Shown here in pieces: positions 21,771 through 33,959 of a stretch of DNA of 64,000 bases (the first letter of the stretch is position 1; each line of letters begins with the position of its first letter). Below the pieces are notes generated by a model, which did no database searches, was not told where the DNA came from, and saw only the letters and a list, made by a program, of their open reading frames with translations. Source of the DNA: Alentia gelatinosa. Its lineage: Eukaryota > Annelida > Polychaeta > Phyllodocida > Polynoidae. The stretch lies in assembly GCA_950022655.1 (NCBI GenBank), contig OX465584.1, forward strand, positions 28,121,469-28,185,468, written 5' to 3'. Both the position numbers and the translations under genes were made by a program.

Positions 21771-24588
21771 ATGAGGGGTACTTGATCATTGAGACGGAAT
21801 ACAGAGAGACGGAATACACTGAGATGGAATACACTGTCACTATGGCATTTGATATAACACTATCCGCTGTTTTGCATGGCAGAATAATTTGAGGGATAAT
21901 TGTAAAATTATATTATAATTTATAGTCAACCGTTTTGTTTCACAATCCCTTTTATCCTTACTGTCTTTTTAATATTATGTCTATTTTATTTCACTTCACC
22001 TTTACCTGTTCCTGTTCTCAATGAATCTTTCTTGCTGCAGTGTTCTTATACCTGCACCCATCGGGAACCAGCACCGCCTCACTCATTATAACCTAATGGC
22101 AGCGAGACTGTGGCCTCACTATCTCTCACAGGACACGCGCCTACATATATATCATACTGGTTTTGAGTGTCTCCCATCCAGCAGCCCGGTCAACGCCTTC
22201 TTCTTTAAGATGCTATCATTGTATAGGACTAATTGATTCATAGTCACGGAAAATAAGTCACATCATACAAACACCTTTATCAATGCACGTGGTGCTCTAC
22301 TTCGATGTGAATAAAACTATTTTATTATTTTATCATTTATATTCCACTTACTTGTTGTCTTCTTAATTATACTGATTAACCTGATGTAATGTATGCAATA
22401 ACAGAGTGAGGCATAGCGTTATATTACCATATCGACTTGTGAAACTTATTCGTTCTCTTGAAAATAGATATACCATAGATAGGTCAAATGGCATTTCTGA
22501 TTATGTTCATGTATATAACAACAAGGAGGAAGGATAAAGGAGGCCGTAGGAGGTCGTCTTCGTTGTTTATGTCTGTTTAGACACAACCTTGTTTTTCGAA
22601 AATGTCATTCTGACCCTGTCTCCCTATATTATGTCATTCTCATGAATTCTTAAGCCAACGTTGTTTTATATAGAATGTTCACTTAAATCAGAAGTATCGA
22701 CTGAACACTATATGTAAATGGTTCAACAAAGACAATTGATAATATGTATATCGTGAATTAATCCATGCATTGTGTGTTCCTTATGATTCCCGTTTATGTG
22801 TAGCTCTTCACACGCTCTGTAATCCAGTTTCATCCATAACACTACGCCCCTAGTAAAGAATGGAAACAAAAGAAAACTCACTGCCCTAAAAACACGTGGA
22901 TGAAGCAAATAGGAAATGAGAACAAAAGACCAAGAGAGCAAAGTGAATTAAGCGTTGTCAAGAACCTGTATGATCTTGCCCTAACTCGATTTGTAACTCG
23001 TTGTTGCAGCTGAAAGACACCCACACTGAAAAGCATCACGCATTAGTGGAAAAAAACGTTTAACAGGTTTATTCATACTGTGTCGAGATTATCAATTCAG
23101 CTTATTCAATTATCCTAAATCATACTCCATGTACAATGGTTGGGAAAAAGCTGAATAACCAGCTCATATACGTAACTTGATCAGTCCTGCAGCCTAGCAG
23201 TTTGCGTCATACACAAGTCATGAGCATAGTTTTGAAGTGGCCGCTAGAAGCCTGCAAGTACATATGAGAATGTAATGTCATATGCAGATAGCAAATATTA
23301 TCATGACAACCAGGATTTCCTTGTCTAAAGTATTCTAACCCACAATTCTATATATCCTGAAAACAATCATGAAAGTACATATATGTAAATTAATTCTCCT
23401 CAAACTAAAATTAAAAGAACGCCCCAAAATTGCCTTGAGGCATCGTCAGGACTCGCCAGGTTAATGCCCAGAAGTATCTTCAAGATCCTTCACGAGAATG
23501 CCTCCAGCCATCTTCAGGACTAAAACAGTTGATCAACGAGGAATCCATATATAATGTTTACCCAAAATGAATACATGTACTGAGTGTATTTTCCATTTTC
23601 TATAATGTTTTAAAGGGTTGCAAGATGGGCGCTTACTGGTGTATCATTCTCTCGGAATCTTTGAGAGGATTACTTTGTGTACGTCACGTGATGTGATCCT
23701 CTCAGCCTCGCCTGTTCCTGGCGTGCGTTTCTCTGGGTAATGGACCCACCGTCAGGTAATGAATAATGAACAAGCGGCGAAATTCAATCAACATTGTTGT
23801 CTTCCATAATCCCAACCATGTCTCCTTTCGGGCTTCTATTAACACATCGCCACGTAAATACCAAATTAAAGATGGCCTTCTGCTGACATGCATTCAGATT
23901 TTTTCATTGTTTAGTTAAAAGCTATAACCCCTCGTATGTTTATTGATTGGAAAAGTATTTGTATTTCGGAATTCCTATGCTTTCGAATTTGTGCCAAATC
24001 TGGATTGTTTTTACGAATATCATCAGGACCCAAGACACCAGTGTTATTTCTAAGATGAAGGTTTCCATGGCAATGGAAGAATAGGATTCGCTTCTTTTGA
24101 TGATTAGTTTCCCTCAGGGCTAGGTGGGTTTACTGGCAAGTCATGAAAGAGGATTCAAATCCTATAAAGCGAAGATAGCATAGGAGCGGTCGATCTTACA
24201 CATCAAATACAATGTTACTCACCACAATGGCCGATCGGCTTTGATGTTCTTAGAATGGGAACCTTGTTGAAATGTGATTATTATATTCCACTGCCTAAAT
24301 CACGCAAGCACTATCTTCTGCAAGAGTCTATTTAATAAACAAAAGCTTTTACATTAAGACAAAATTCATATTGAAGTTTGGTAAGGGAAAGGTTATAGGG
24401 AAAAAATATAGGAGGAAGATAGTGAATGCTAAACACGTTATCAACAAACAAAAACAAATTCTTCTACGCTTAACGCGATCTTCGGAAGAAAATTCCGTAC
24501 CAGAATACACCTATTCCCATACATGTAGATAAGTAGCAATAACATTTGTATCAAAGCATTTTTATCCCATACCTGCATACGTACTTCC
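21771..24588. other. Intergenic DNA, no gene seen
   Basis: No coding exon was recognised. Near 23437-23520 related words around TCGTCAGGACT and TCTTCAGGACT plus GAGGCAT/GAATGCC suggest a decayed repeat. An inverted repeat TGAGAGGAT...ATCCTCTCA spans about 23662-23705. Confidence 0.5.
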
Positions 24589-24591
24589 TTA

Positions 24592-24821
24592 GGCCCGGCG
24601 TCCACCTACTACGATAGAAATTTAGACCTACCGATATGGCACATACCGATATGGTGCATCGGAACGAAATCGTAGACCCCCATTTTGTATCGGTGCTTAA
24701 TCGTAGAGACGTGGTCAACTGCACCGATGTTGGGCGACCTTCCAATGCGATTCTGATTTTGTATCGGGAGGTCCATTGTAGACCATATCGGAGCCATATC
24801 GTAGTAGGTGGACCCCGGGCC
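24592..24821. mobile_element. MITE of PIF/Harbinger type, 230 bp
   Basis: The ends are exact-boundary inverted repeats: GGCCCGGCGTCCACCTACTA on the left and the complement of GGCCCGGGGTCCACCTACTA on the right, extending through CGAT. Both are flanked by TTA (24589-24591 and 24822-24824). A TTA/TAA target duplication with a GGCCC-type TIR is characteristic of the PIF/Harbinger group. Internal CCGATATGG words recur. No transposase is present, so it is non-autonomous. Confidence 0.82.
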
Positions 24822-24824
24822 TTA

Positions 24825-26560
24825 GAATGTTGTTGTTTGAAAGAAAACCCCTCTAGCAAAGCACTGACAAAACAACTTTGATAATTACCTAAATGACGTT
24901 CTTATTCTTAGTGTGCTCATTCTTGCTTTCTTACATAACTCTTATTATTTGTTATTTGAAATTATTTGTTATTAGTTATTTGAAAATTGATTAGTCTACA
25001 TAATCAACTACTGGAAAAATCACAAATTGATTATCGTTTTTAGTTACACACGCCTGAACTGGGATATAACTTGTGATGTTTCCAGGTTAAGTTCTATCAT
25101 CCTAACTGACCATGGATGCTTTGTAGAAGGAGGTTGATTCTCCAAATGAAAATTGCATTGGATAGCAAATGGCATCAAAATTGGTTTAGGCTACGTTCAG
25201 AAATAAGTTTAGTCTATGTGTAGGTTTTTGGTTTCAATTAGCCGAAATAGACACTGCTAGGCCAAGTACTATATTACCTATGACAAAACAGTTAATGTTG
25301 TTATCTGGCCAACAGGCAACGCTGCTTGAAGTTAATTATCACCTAGATTAGGGATGGGTGTTTGGGGCTGTAGGTGGCCATAAAGTATGCTTGAAACAAT
25401 ATAGGAAAGGGAAACATAATTTTTGACCTCTCGGTTCCAGGCATGTACACGTTCTGTGCTTTACAATCCATGTTGTAGTTCATTACAGCTTGGATGAAGA
25501 CTTACTCGTTTCATTATAGCATTTATCTGAGACTAGTTGGGCTGTTCTTATATTATTTACGTTTTTGACACGCAATTATTTTACTACCTTGACGTATTTG
25601 AATGACAAAATTTTGCACCATTTTATCACAGAAGGAATTTCGTGAACATTCTATTACCATTAGTATTGGTATAATAGAATATCTAGTTTCATTATTTGTA
25701 AGGCGTGCTTAAGGCTGTTTATTTAAACCGGTCGATGCTTGCTCGTACTACCACCATCCTCTTTCGTACCGCCGTTGAGTCGAATAAGATATCTTCATGT
25801 ATATAGAAGACATCTTCATGGAGACTGTCATGGACCCGTGAAATGCAATTTTCATAAAAATAGCCTAACTTTATAATGTGATGACATTATAACTAGTTAT
25901 CGGTACATCCTCTTCTACACACCTTACAAAAAAATGGCCTGCTATAAATATCTAGTTATAACTAGAGGCGTAGACTAGGTCCAAGATTAGACTGTCAATA
26001 GCGCCGTCTAGCGTGAAATGAATTCCCACAAATGACATATCGGGGTGCACTGACTGATGCTGAGAATATTCAGTTTTGGAGGTGTCAGATGCTATCGGGG
26101 AATGAATCTAGGGCAAATGTAGCACCATAGGAAACTCTAACGTGCATGTTATTGTTGTAGTGACTATAGTTTGTATGACTGGGGATGGAATATTATACAA
26201 TGTGAGAATATAGTTTCAACCATATTTCTTGACATTGTGTATCCTTTCCGTGCGTCGTCCCATCACGTCATCCCTCTTTCCAGTTCCCTTGCCTTCAATA
26301 TTCTTTTATGGTTTTACCTCCATTCTCTTACCGTCCTTTTTGCTTCCCTATCTGCCTCTATCACAGCTTGGTTGACTAATAGAACCCAATTTGCCTCTTG
26401 ATGATCTTCTCCAACCACCAACACACCACACAGTCTCTCTAACTCACAACCACATAGTAGGACTTCGGTCCAAGCTAAGTGAATCCTGTCTAGGGCTTAA
26501 TACCACCAAATGGTGTTTCCCAACCGGTTTATATCGACCGGTAATCCACATTCTCGTTTA
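24825..26560. other. Intergenic AT-rich DNA, no gene seen
   Basis: Nothing coding was recognised. A small hairpin, TATAATGT(GATG)ACATTATA, lies at about 25872-25891. Confidence 0.55.
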
Positions 26561-26850
26561 ATGCCTCAACTGGCCGCCAGGGGGAACCCCTGTAGGTGGC
26601 GAGCACCTCGTACCGCCTGGCACCGTACCGCTAGTGCCCGGCCGCCTAAAGCCTCATAAATCAGGCCGTCTGCAGGCGACAAAAATCTCCAATCCCGCCT
26701 AATTGTGACCGACGCGGCGCTAATAAGACGTGACGGTCATCTGCGCGTCTCTACCGGAAGTAGGTCACGTCAGCGCCCAGTCACAGCGTCTGCAAGTGAG
26801 AACGAGGCTGGATCTCCCATTAGGAGGTGCCATCGAGATCGAACGTTGAT
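26561..26850. promoter_or_regulatory. GC-rich islet with CTCF-like core
   Basis: GC and CpG content rises sharply over the AT-rich flanks. TGGCCGCCAGGGGGAAC at about 26571-26587 resembles the CTCF core (CCAGGGGG). The open frame at 26705-26896 has no recognisable homology. This may be a regulatory islet or unmasked repeat. Confidence 0.3.
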
Positions 26851-27600
26851 TTTGTACACGAATGGTTGGTTCGGTTTCACGGAGGGGGGAGGGTGATAAT
26901 AGGGGAGAGTGTGAACATCCAGGCACTCTGTACACACGGTCGTGTAATCAAATGAGGACAGTGACAGAGAACATGGGACAACGGAATGTGATAATAGACA
27001 TTTTTACATTGCTAGCCGTGGTGGCATATATTTGTAGAATTCAGAAAATTCAATGCAATATTGAAGCAGTTGTCATTGGTATAGGCGTGTACATTGCATT
27101 CACAACACATCCTTTCACACTGCTTTAATAACTTAGATATATGTACTTGTTAGGAAGAGATTTCTCTGTAGAAAAGCAATCCTATTCTATGCCTGACATG
27201 TCTCAGATCGTGATTTGCGTATGTATATGTATATAATAGGATGTTGAGTAGCTGCAGGGTCCATGCATAGGGTGTACAGATGAATGTCGGTTGTACAAAG
27301 GTCTTCATAAACGGCTGCTTGAGATGGTCGACAGTCAAGAAGTACGTTTTTTTACACTCCAACATTTCCTAGTACGGATAGGTGGCAACAAACAGCCGCT
27401 ACAATTCTCTCTCAAGTAGAACAGTTGGTGCATACAGATTGCAACTAGAAGTGGTTCCAAATGTTGGTTAAGTTCAGGTTGAATGTTGATTTATGACTGC
27501 TTCATCTTTGACATTTTCATTGCATCCATATACGGCGATGGGACAATCAACATTCCTAGAGGCAAAAATCTTTTATTTAAATCATTATAAAAGGTAAAAC
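26851..27600. other. Intergenic DNA, no gene seen
   Basis: Only short chance open frames were seen. Confidence 0.55.
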
Positions 27601-27609
27601 AGCACAACC

Positions 27610-27695
27610 ACTTTGGTATCAAATTAATGTAGGCATTTATTTCAGATTGTAGAACCGACGTTTCGACCATTACATAGTCTTTATCAAGGTTAATC
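27610..27695 (-). ncRNA. Penelope-like terminal sequence with hammerhead-like core
   Basis: The minus strand reads TTGATAA, a 3-bp stem (GAC ... GTC) with a 9-nt loop, then GAAAC followed by GTCGG. That is the order of a hammerhead core, with two changed core bases relative to CTGATGA. The downstream tail (AATAAATGCC, TTTGATACCAA) parallels the sequence after the intron-4 copy at 9165-9210. Such GAAACGTC-containing ends are characteristic of Penelope-like retroelement terminal repeats. No reverse transcriptase or GIY-YIG frame was seen beside it. Confidence 0.45.
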
Positions 27696-28245
27696 TGTCA
27701 CTGTTTGTTATACTGAGGTGCTCATTGAGTCATTAAATGTACTCATTTTGAGGTTAAGTACTAAATGAGTCGTTATATACATTTAGGGTATTGTAGATGG
27801 TCTGTAGATAAGATTTCCATCATGGTGTAGGTGGTGTTAGTTGTATAATGTGGTGTTGTAGTGTAGTCCACAGGGACAGTCTTGTTTGATAGTCTTGTTG
27901 CCATCTAACCTTCTTGGAGAGTAGTAAGTGGTGCTCAGTTGGTGTCTGTTGAACAGACTGTTGGTTTCAATATTTTTGGTATTGTAGTGTTGTGAGTGTC
28001 GATTGTAGGTTACTATGTTGCTGATTGTTGTACTGAGGTACTCTGTGAGTCGTTAGATTTACTCATTTACTCATTGGAGATTAAGTACTGATTGAGTCGT
28101 TGAATACATCTAGGGTATTGCAGGTGTTTTGTAGATCAGATTTTCATCATGATGTAGGTAGTCATAATTATGTTATGTGGTGTTGTAGTGTAGTCCACAG
28201 GGACAGTCTTGTTTGTTGATGATGTTGCCGTCTATCCTTCTAAAT
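27695..28245. repeat. Two diverged direct repeats, period about 316 bp
   Basis: The segment at about 27705-27914 recurs at about 28022-28238. Near-identical blocks include TGTGGTGTTGTAGTGTAGTC followed by CACAGGGACAGTCTTGTTTG in both copies. It lies directly beside the Penelope-like terminus, so it may be part of the same element. Confidence 0.8.
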
Positions 28246-31200
28246 GAGTTATTAGTGAGTTTATTCAAATATTGTTATACTTGGCTTAGAAATGAACCCA
28301 GGAAAAGATATTTCGGGACCGGAAGTGAGCATTAAATAGTGTATAACTAGAGGAAGATTCAGTTCAGCCTGACTTCTGATATGAATATATATTGTTTAGG
28401 AATAGTCAACGAACTTAGCTGATTAACCTGACATCAAACCTTTCACAGTCTCATATACTAAATAAACATTGTATAGGTTAGTATTGAGTGGGGGATGTTG
28501 GGGACTCGTATAGGTTTTGAATGATCTCATAGTCCACACCAATAATGTGCCACCAATAGGGCAGCCCTATTTTCACAAATCCTGGTACACACCTAGTATC
28601 TATATTTATGAAGCATACCGGCTATAACACGGTCTGTACAAGTCTGACGACCAAAAGAATACATCTTCTTGGCTATTGCAGTTAAAAGTCAGCTCTTTGC
28701 TATTTTAGTAAGCACTATTGGATTTGCACTCCATAGTTTCTCTGCTCCTTATTGGGATGCAGTGAAAGAGCACATTTTGTGATTAGCAGTGCTGCCTCAA
28801 TTCTCTCCTCACAAGAGCATACCTGTTTAAGATAAGGTAGGTCTTAATACATGCGATCTTGTTAAAGAGTGCCTGTTATATTTCTTTCTATTAGAACAGA
28901 AAAGGTGAAAAATACATTTGATAGGTGCGTCATCTGAATATCACATATAGAACATAATGATCAGTGCAATACACAGGATACTATGCAGCAATCTCAATTT
29001 GTATAATCAACATATGAAATAGATGTTTTGTTTTACGGAGTAGGTCATTTCCTTGCTGATCGTGGGTTACCCTGATATGGCAGATTCTCTCATCAGCGTA
29101 TAGGAAGCATCTGTTCAGGAAACCGGTCTGATTTCCACAAGCAGATGTTTCTATGTTCCATTCTCTTTGTTTTACCGTTTCATGCTAGATGGACAGTTTG
29201 AAATAACCGGAAGAGACCAATTCATCTATATATGAAATAGAACTGAGACAAAAAGATCTTTATGATATGGAAAAATGATCATTCTTTTTTGCTGATGTGT
29301 AGGTGGATAATGTGTTACCAAATCAATATAAAGAAATTGAGCGCTATTTATTTATGTCTTTCTGGCCTGCCCAGCTTCATTATATGTACTACAAGAAGCA
29401 ACGACGTACCCATAGTCTACCCATGAGACAAAGAAATAGGCCTTAGATTAGTCAAAGGATAGGAAATGGTCACGAACAACGACTTGCGTTTGAGTATCCG
29501 GAGTAGATTTGAGGTTTCGAAGTGACTTCAGATTATTGTAGTAAGTACAGCTCAGGTACAAGCTACGGGCACAAGCACCAGCATTGTATACATGAAACAG
29601 CATTTGGCGAAAGTCCATCAACAGTATTCGGAAAGACCAACTTGACGTCAAATTATATCAAAAAACAAATCCCAGAATATCATAAAATTATATTATAAAA
29701 AAGACAATGGGAATAAAGGATCCAAAGAGAGGGGTGCATGATAAGCAACGAGAGGTAGATATGGCGCAGACAAACACTACTGAATGGCAGTAAAAGAGAA
29801 GAGAGAAATAAATGTTGGTGGAGTGTATGGAGGGGTAGTTGTCTCAATAGCGTGCTGTCACTCGGGCTTGTCAGACACTGTCTGCAGCACGCATGCCATT
29901 TCTCCCATTTCCTGCACACATCCATTAGTTCGTAATCAGCAAACGTGCCTTCCATCTTACACGTTACCTCCTGGGTTCAACGAAGGACACTGATCGACTT
30001 CTAAGTGACTGTGAACTTTGTGATGTTTTTATAGGTTCTTTTTATTGACACCCAATTTAGCTTTTTTTCTATGGAATTCTCCTTAAATTTCATCAGACTA
30101 TATAACGGAAAAAGCGTCAAGGACTTAGGTTGAGTGATTTATTAATTGGTTGTTAAGCTTCATAACGTGTCCTGGTGATTTATTCTCCTATAAATGTAAA
30201 ACGCATACATTGCCTATTAAAGAAGAGACCAATAAGTTTGGGTAAAATCTGTCGTTCTCCAAAAGTTTGATGAGGTGTGAACATCACATAGTATTCAAAC
30301 GAGTTGGAGAACAACACCAGTTGCTTTCTGTATTTACCTCACCCATGTACACACTAAAAGAATGTGCAACACATAAGATACAGACCATACATGTGAAACG
30401 GACTGCCATAAGCGTAAAGGCATGAAAAACGAGCTCCCAGTGTTAAGCCTATGGGACAAAAATACCAGGGGCGCAATGAATATGGAAAATATTTAACAAC
30501 TGAGGGATATATCAAGAAATGACAGGGGGTATCGGGTCTGAGGGTGAATTTTCTTATCCACATGCTGCCCCATAGCACGTTTTTCTTTTAAAGCTTTTAT
30601 TAGGGTAATTTTGTTTTACAATCCAGGCTCGGCAGCAGCCGTTCTGCCGCCTGGTCCGTCATAAATCACCATGAATCATTCTTCCTTTTACAAATACATG
30701 TTTCTACTTAATTTTACTAATAGTAATGGAATGAGATGAGATGAGATAATAAGAAATATAAAGCGTACATTGTCTGTGTTATTATTACATTAACACATCA
30801 TTTGGCATTTTCACACTTAGTTATGTCCATTTTAGAATCATTGTCAATTAATGAATTGGATAGTTTCTATAAATTTTTGGCGGGAACCAAACTAGAAAGG
30901 TTTAAGATCAAAAGCCAGTGACCTTTTCTGTTTTACATCCATTTCAGTATTTTTACTTCTTACACACTACGTAACTATCAACACGTCATACTTCATAACA
31001 ACCATTGCGATTAGATTTAATAAGTTTATGAAATTTCCATTATCATTTCCTTGCAAAATATTTTACAGGAATTGTTTTTTATCTTTAATTTCGTAAACCA
31101 ATATTATTGTAGCTTTAAACCAAGCCTTGTTGCGACGTAATCAAGGAGAAAACTAGTATAACATTTCCTTCAGTGATCATAACAATATCCTAGCCATAAC

Positions 31201-31247
31201 AGCTTATTGCATTGTAAGTCAAGTTGCAACGCAATGAAGACAAGGTA
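28246..31247. other. Intergenic DNA, no gene seen
   Basis: AT-rich with only short unrecognised open frames and a GAGAT minisatellite-like cluster near 30731-30747. Confidence 0.55.
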
Positions 31248-31782
31248 TCAAACCTCACAATTATGGCATATAGCATTTGGGATAATCCTTTTTTTTACCA
31301 AGATTTTGAACTTATTGATATTGCTAATAATAGTATAAATTTCTTTCAGGTTGTGCCATGCATTTACTTTTTTTTTTTTTTTTAAACGAGTTATTATATA
31401 CCGGATTTTTAAAGGGGGTTGCAATAAGCGCAATCCTAGTTTCTTTCTAGTTGGTAGTTCCCTGTTATCGTTAAGATTATTTTCCACGATTAAAGTATGA
31501 GCATAAAAGGACAAATGGGTATCTCTTCGGTCTATCAACCTTTGGACATTTGCTTTCTCGTGCAATTGGTCAGTGTTCAGCATTGGGTTAGGTTCGACTT
31601 TTACATTATAAATACTTCTTAAAAATTTCTTTTGCAGTCGTTGCATGGAATCTTTATTTACTTGTTTGTTGTTATCAAATGCGATTTCAATCACAATAGT
31701 CGAAAAAAGGCAGTACTGTCGTTTTATAAATCATATTGGCTGTGTAGGTATCTACAAATTTCCGTATTTTATTAACTAGGAG
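31248..31782 (-). pseudogene. LINE reverse transcriptase C-terminal tail (second part)
   Basis: It begins L-L-V-N-K-I-R-K-F, then M-I-Y-K-T-T-V-L-P-F-F-D-Y-C-D, the well-known post-thumb 'Y-x-T-x-LP-x-x-DYC' motif. After a stop/frameshift it continues R-L-Q-K-K-F-L-R-S-I-Y-N, T-D-Q-L-H and N-V-Q-R-L-I-D-R-R-D-T-H-L-S-F-Y, typical of the RT tail. A T16-17 run (A-rich on the coding strand) near 31368-31383 encodes a lysine run. Confidence 0.78.
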
Positions 31783-31784
31783 CA

Positions 31785-32519
31785 TATGTTATTTCCATTC
31801 ATAATGGAAGAGCGCGGTATACCAAAATCTCATGAAATAGAAGTAAGAGAATATCAATACTTCGGTATATTTCTTTTGAGATGTTTGTCATTTTCTGGCT
31901 AACGTTTTTGATTTTGACTTGTGCCTGGGATAGCATACTACAGATCACTTTCACCTTGTCGTGGTTGTGACTGAATTTTTCATTTAGGGTCTTGGTCAAC
32001 TGCCCTACTTCTCTGGCTAATAGGTCAGCTATGCCACTCAGTTTACTCTCTGATAGCCCCTTAGCGCTTGATAAACTCATGTTTGTTTGGCTTGAGAGTA
32101 CTTGATTTGGAGTACTACTAGTGCTGTCTGTAGTCCTCTTACTAACCTATTTGTCATATTTTTTCCCTCTATTATCATGGTCCATTAAGATACTTTCTTC
32201 AGGTTGACTATCAGCCATACTTTAGATGCAGTCAATCAATACACCTTGTTAATATGTGATTTCCTTTGATTTGCAACATTGCACCACACACACGTTCACA
32301 CATTCACTCATCCATGAATGTTCTATTAAAAGGAACCAAATAAGTCGTGGGGCAGGGGTATGGTCAGACTAGGATACTGGGCCCCTGCTCATTTACCCAG
32401 GCCTTTATAGTTGGGACATTGATAGCAAAGTGTTAGATTCTCTGCAGTAAGCTGAAACCCTGTGTGAGCATTCTAACCTCTCCAGATGATGTATATGAGC
32501 GTGGTTTCCCGCGCTCAAA
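31785..32519 (-). mobile_element. Inserted 5' fragment of another LINE: leader plus start of ORF1
   Basis: On the minus strand, TTTTGAGCGCGGGAAACC opens a leader containing CAGCTTACTGCAGA and a TATA-like ACTATAAAGGCCTGG. An ATG at 32218 then begins M-A-D-S-Q-P-E-E-S. A frameshift near 32150 leads into S-L-S-S-A-K-G-L-S-E-S-K and a polar coiled-coil-like region ending near 31799. The leader matches a plus-strand copy at 59325-59510, which shows it is a repeat family. Having a 5' end without a 3' end is unusual for target-primed insertions. Confidence 0.6.
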
Positions 32520-32651
32520 AAGATACAGTTTGAATGAAACCTTTTGAGGCTTTTTTTTTCTTTGTTCTCTAAATTTTAGATGTCTATCAATTTTCAAAAC
32601 CAGATATTTGAAAGTCTCTACTTGTTGTAAGTCAGTGTTGTTTAGTTTTAC
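32520..32651 (-). pseudogene. LINE reverse transcriptase, thumb segment (first part)
   Basis: The frame reads V-K-L-N-N-T-D-L-Q-Q-V-E-T-F-K-Y-L-V-L-K-I-D, the conserved 'FKYLGxxID' strand after the RT palm, then K-F and a basic stretch ending F-K-L-Y-L-F. The usual Gly after YL is Val. It is fused in frame to the SGNH segment upstream by deletion and continues, after an inserted fragment, at 31782. Confidence 0.7.
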
Positions 32652-32699
32652 CACATTATGGAGTGGATTTTGATTAGTGAAATAGGACATCCATACTGT

Positions 32700-33658
32700 C
32701 CATCCATCATAAAGCTTTTGATCGGTGTGAGAAATTATTTCTCTTCCCATGCACTTTGGGAATTTTGAGGCCATAAACGGTGTTGGGACAGAGTTGGATT
32801 TGTTATAATTTGTCAGTTCAGCATTTATCTTAACAATAGCAGTGTTCAAGGCATCTTGTTGAGGGTGTTTTAAGACCGATTCAGCTGTTCATAATTTTGG
32901 TCTGCATCGTTTGATAATTTCCTTTTCAGCTCGTTTGTGTTCTTGTTATTTTTACTATTAAATCTTAGTAGGTCCATTCCAATAATTGGAAGAAAAATAG
33001 TTTTCTTTGCGGTAGCTCTCAGGATATCATTATAGACTTGGCGAATTTTGTTCATTATGGGCTAACTGAAGAGTTGGACTTTAATGCAAAACTTAGCACG
33101 GTAGCTACGGACTCACTCCTCGTCGTTAGGGACTCCTTCAACCCTTTCCGGTCACGTGACCCTCACGTGGTCCCCCCACGCTACCTTGCCGACGTTCACT
33201 TCAACCCTGGGCAGCCAACGAGAAGAAACCACCCACCCACCCTACAAACTCTCCAATCTTTCTTTTTCCTTCTCTCCTACTCCTGAACTCTTATCTTATC
33301 TCGAATGTATGTTATGATGGACCTCTAAAACTTATCTCGTATCTACAATTTACTCACTAAATTTTATGTCCATACCCGTGCTTTGTGTTAGTCATTATAT
33401 CCTCGTGGAGCTCTTGGATGTCATCATTTATCAAAAATACTTTTTTCATGATTGTATTTTTATATGTAATACTACAAATACCCGCATATAATAAACGACG
33501 TCCGGGTTCAAGTTAGTTATCAGTCTTATTGCCGGTTGAATCAGTTCAAGGTATCCTTTACCCGGGAACGAGTGGATTTGGTAGTTTACATTGTTATTTT
33601 CAAAATAGTTATCTTTTAGAGAGAAACCCCTGGAGTCCGCAACTATCAGTACCAGCAT
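32700..33658 (-). pseudogene. SGNH/GDSL-hydrolase-like ORF of a LINE (broken)
   Basis: Part 1 starts with V-L-I-V-A-D-S-R-G, the block I form D-S-R-G with the preceding Gly changed to Ala, followed by the F-P-G-K-G turn and N-P-D-V-V-Y-Y-M. After a frameshift near 33465 the next conserved stretch, A-G-I-C-S-I-T, is readable, corresponding to the G-x-N-D block with Asn and Asp lost. Part 2, beyond an insert, contains P-I-I-G-M-D-L-x-R-F-N and then H-T-D-Q-K-L-Y-D-G. Esterase domains of this type occur in the first ORF of several LINE clades. It is nonfunctional as seen. Confidence 0.6.
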
Positions 33659-33892
33659 TCTGGCCCACGAGTGCGACTATAATTATACACAATATATTTC
33701 TCGGCTGCAAAATACACGATTCGTTGCAACGCAAACAAATCCAATTTTCAGGCAAATGCTTATGACCGTAAGGCAAGTGCTTATAAGCGTTCATCCAGTA
33801 TCATGTAGAGATTCCATTTATTCATATTGATGGATGGTATACATTATTTCACGATTATATAAGTAAAAAAAAAATGAATAAAAGCGTAAAAT

Positions 33893-33916
33893 GAATATCA
33901 ACAGGACCCAAGACAC
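33893..33916 (+). repeat. 24-bp dispersed repeat copy
   Basis: GAATATCAACAGGACCCAAG then ACAC differs by one base from 24015-24038, which is 10 kb away in the same orientation. Confidence 0.7.
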
Positions 33917-33959
33917 TAACATAAAATAGATATTGGAGTCACAGGGCCAAGGACATTAA

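Larger units (their letters stand above)
31248..33658 (-). mobile_element. Decayed non-LTR retrotransposon (SGNH ORF and RT tail) with nested insertions
   Basis: Read on the minus strand: SGNH-hydrolase part 1 (33658-33368), a roughly 310-bp unassigned GC-richer insert, SGNH part 2 (33055 to about 32700), an in-frame join to a reverse-transcriptase thumb segment (about 32651-32520), a 5' piece of another LINE (about 32519-31785), and the remaining reverse-transcriptase tail (31782-31248). Frameshifts and stops show it is dead. The internal deletion between the SGNH and RT regions removed the catalytic RT core. Confidence 0.75.

Noticed and set aside
24100..24180. Possible tRNA T-arm (AGGATTCAAATCCT)
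   Set aside because: The stem-loop is present but no matching A box or acceptor stem lies upstream.
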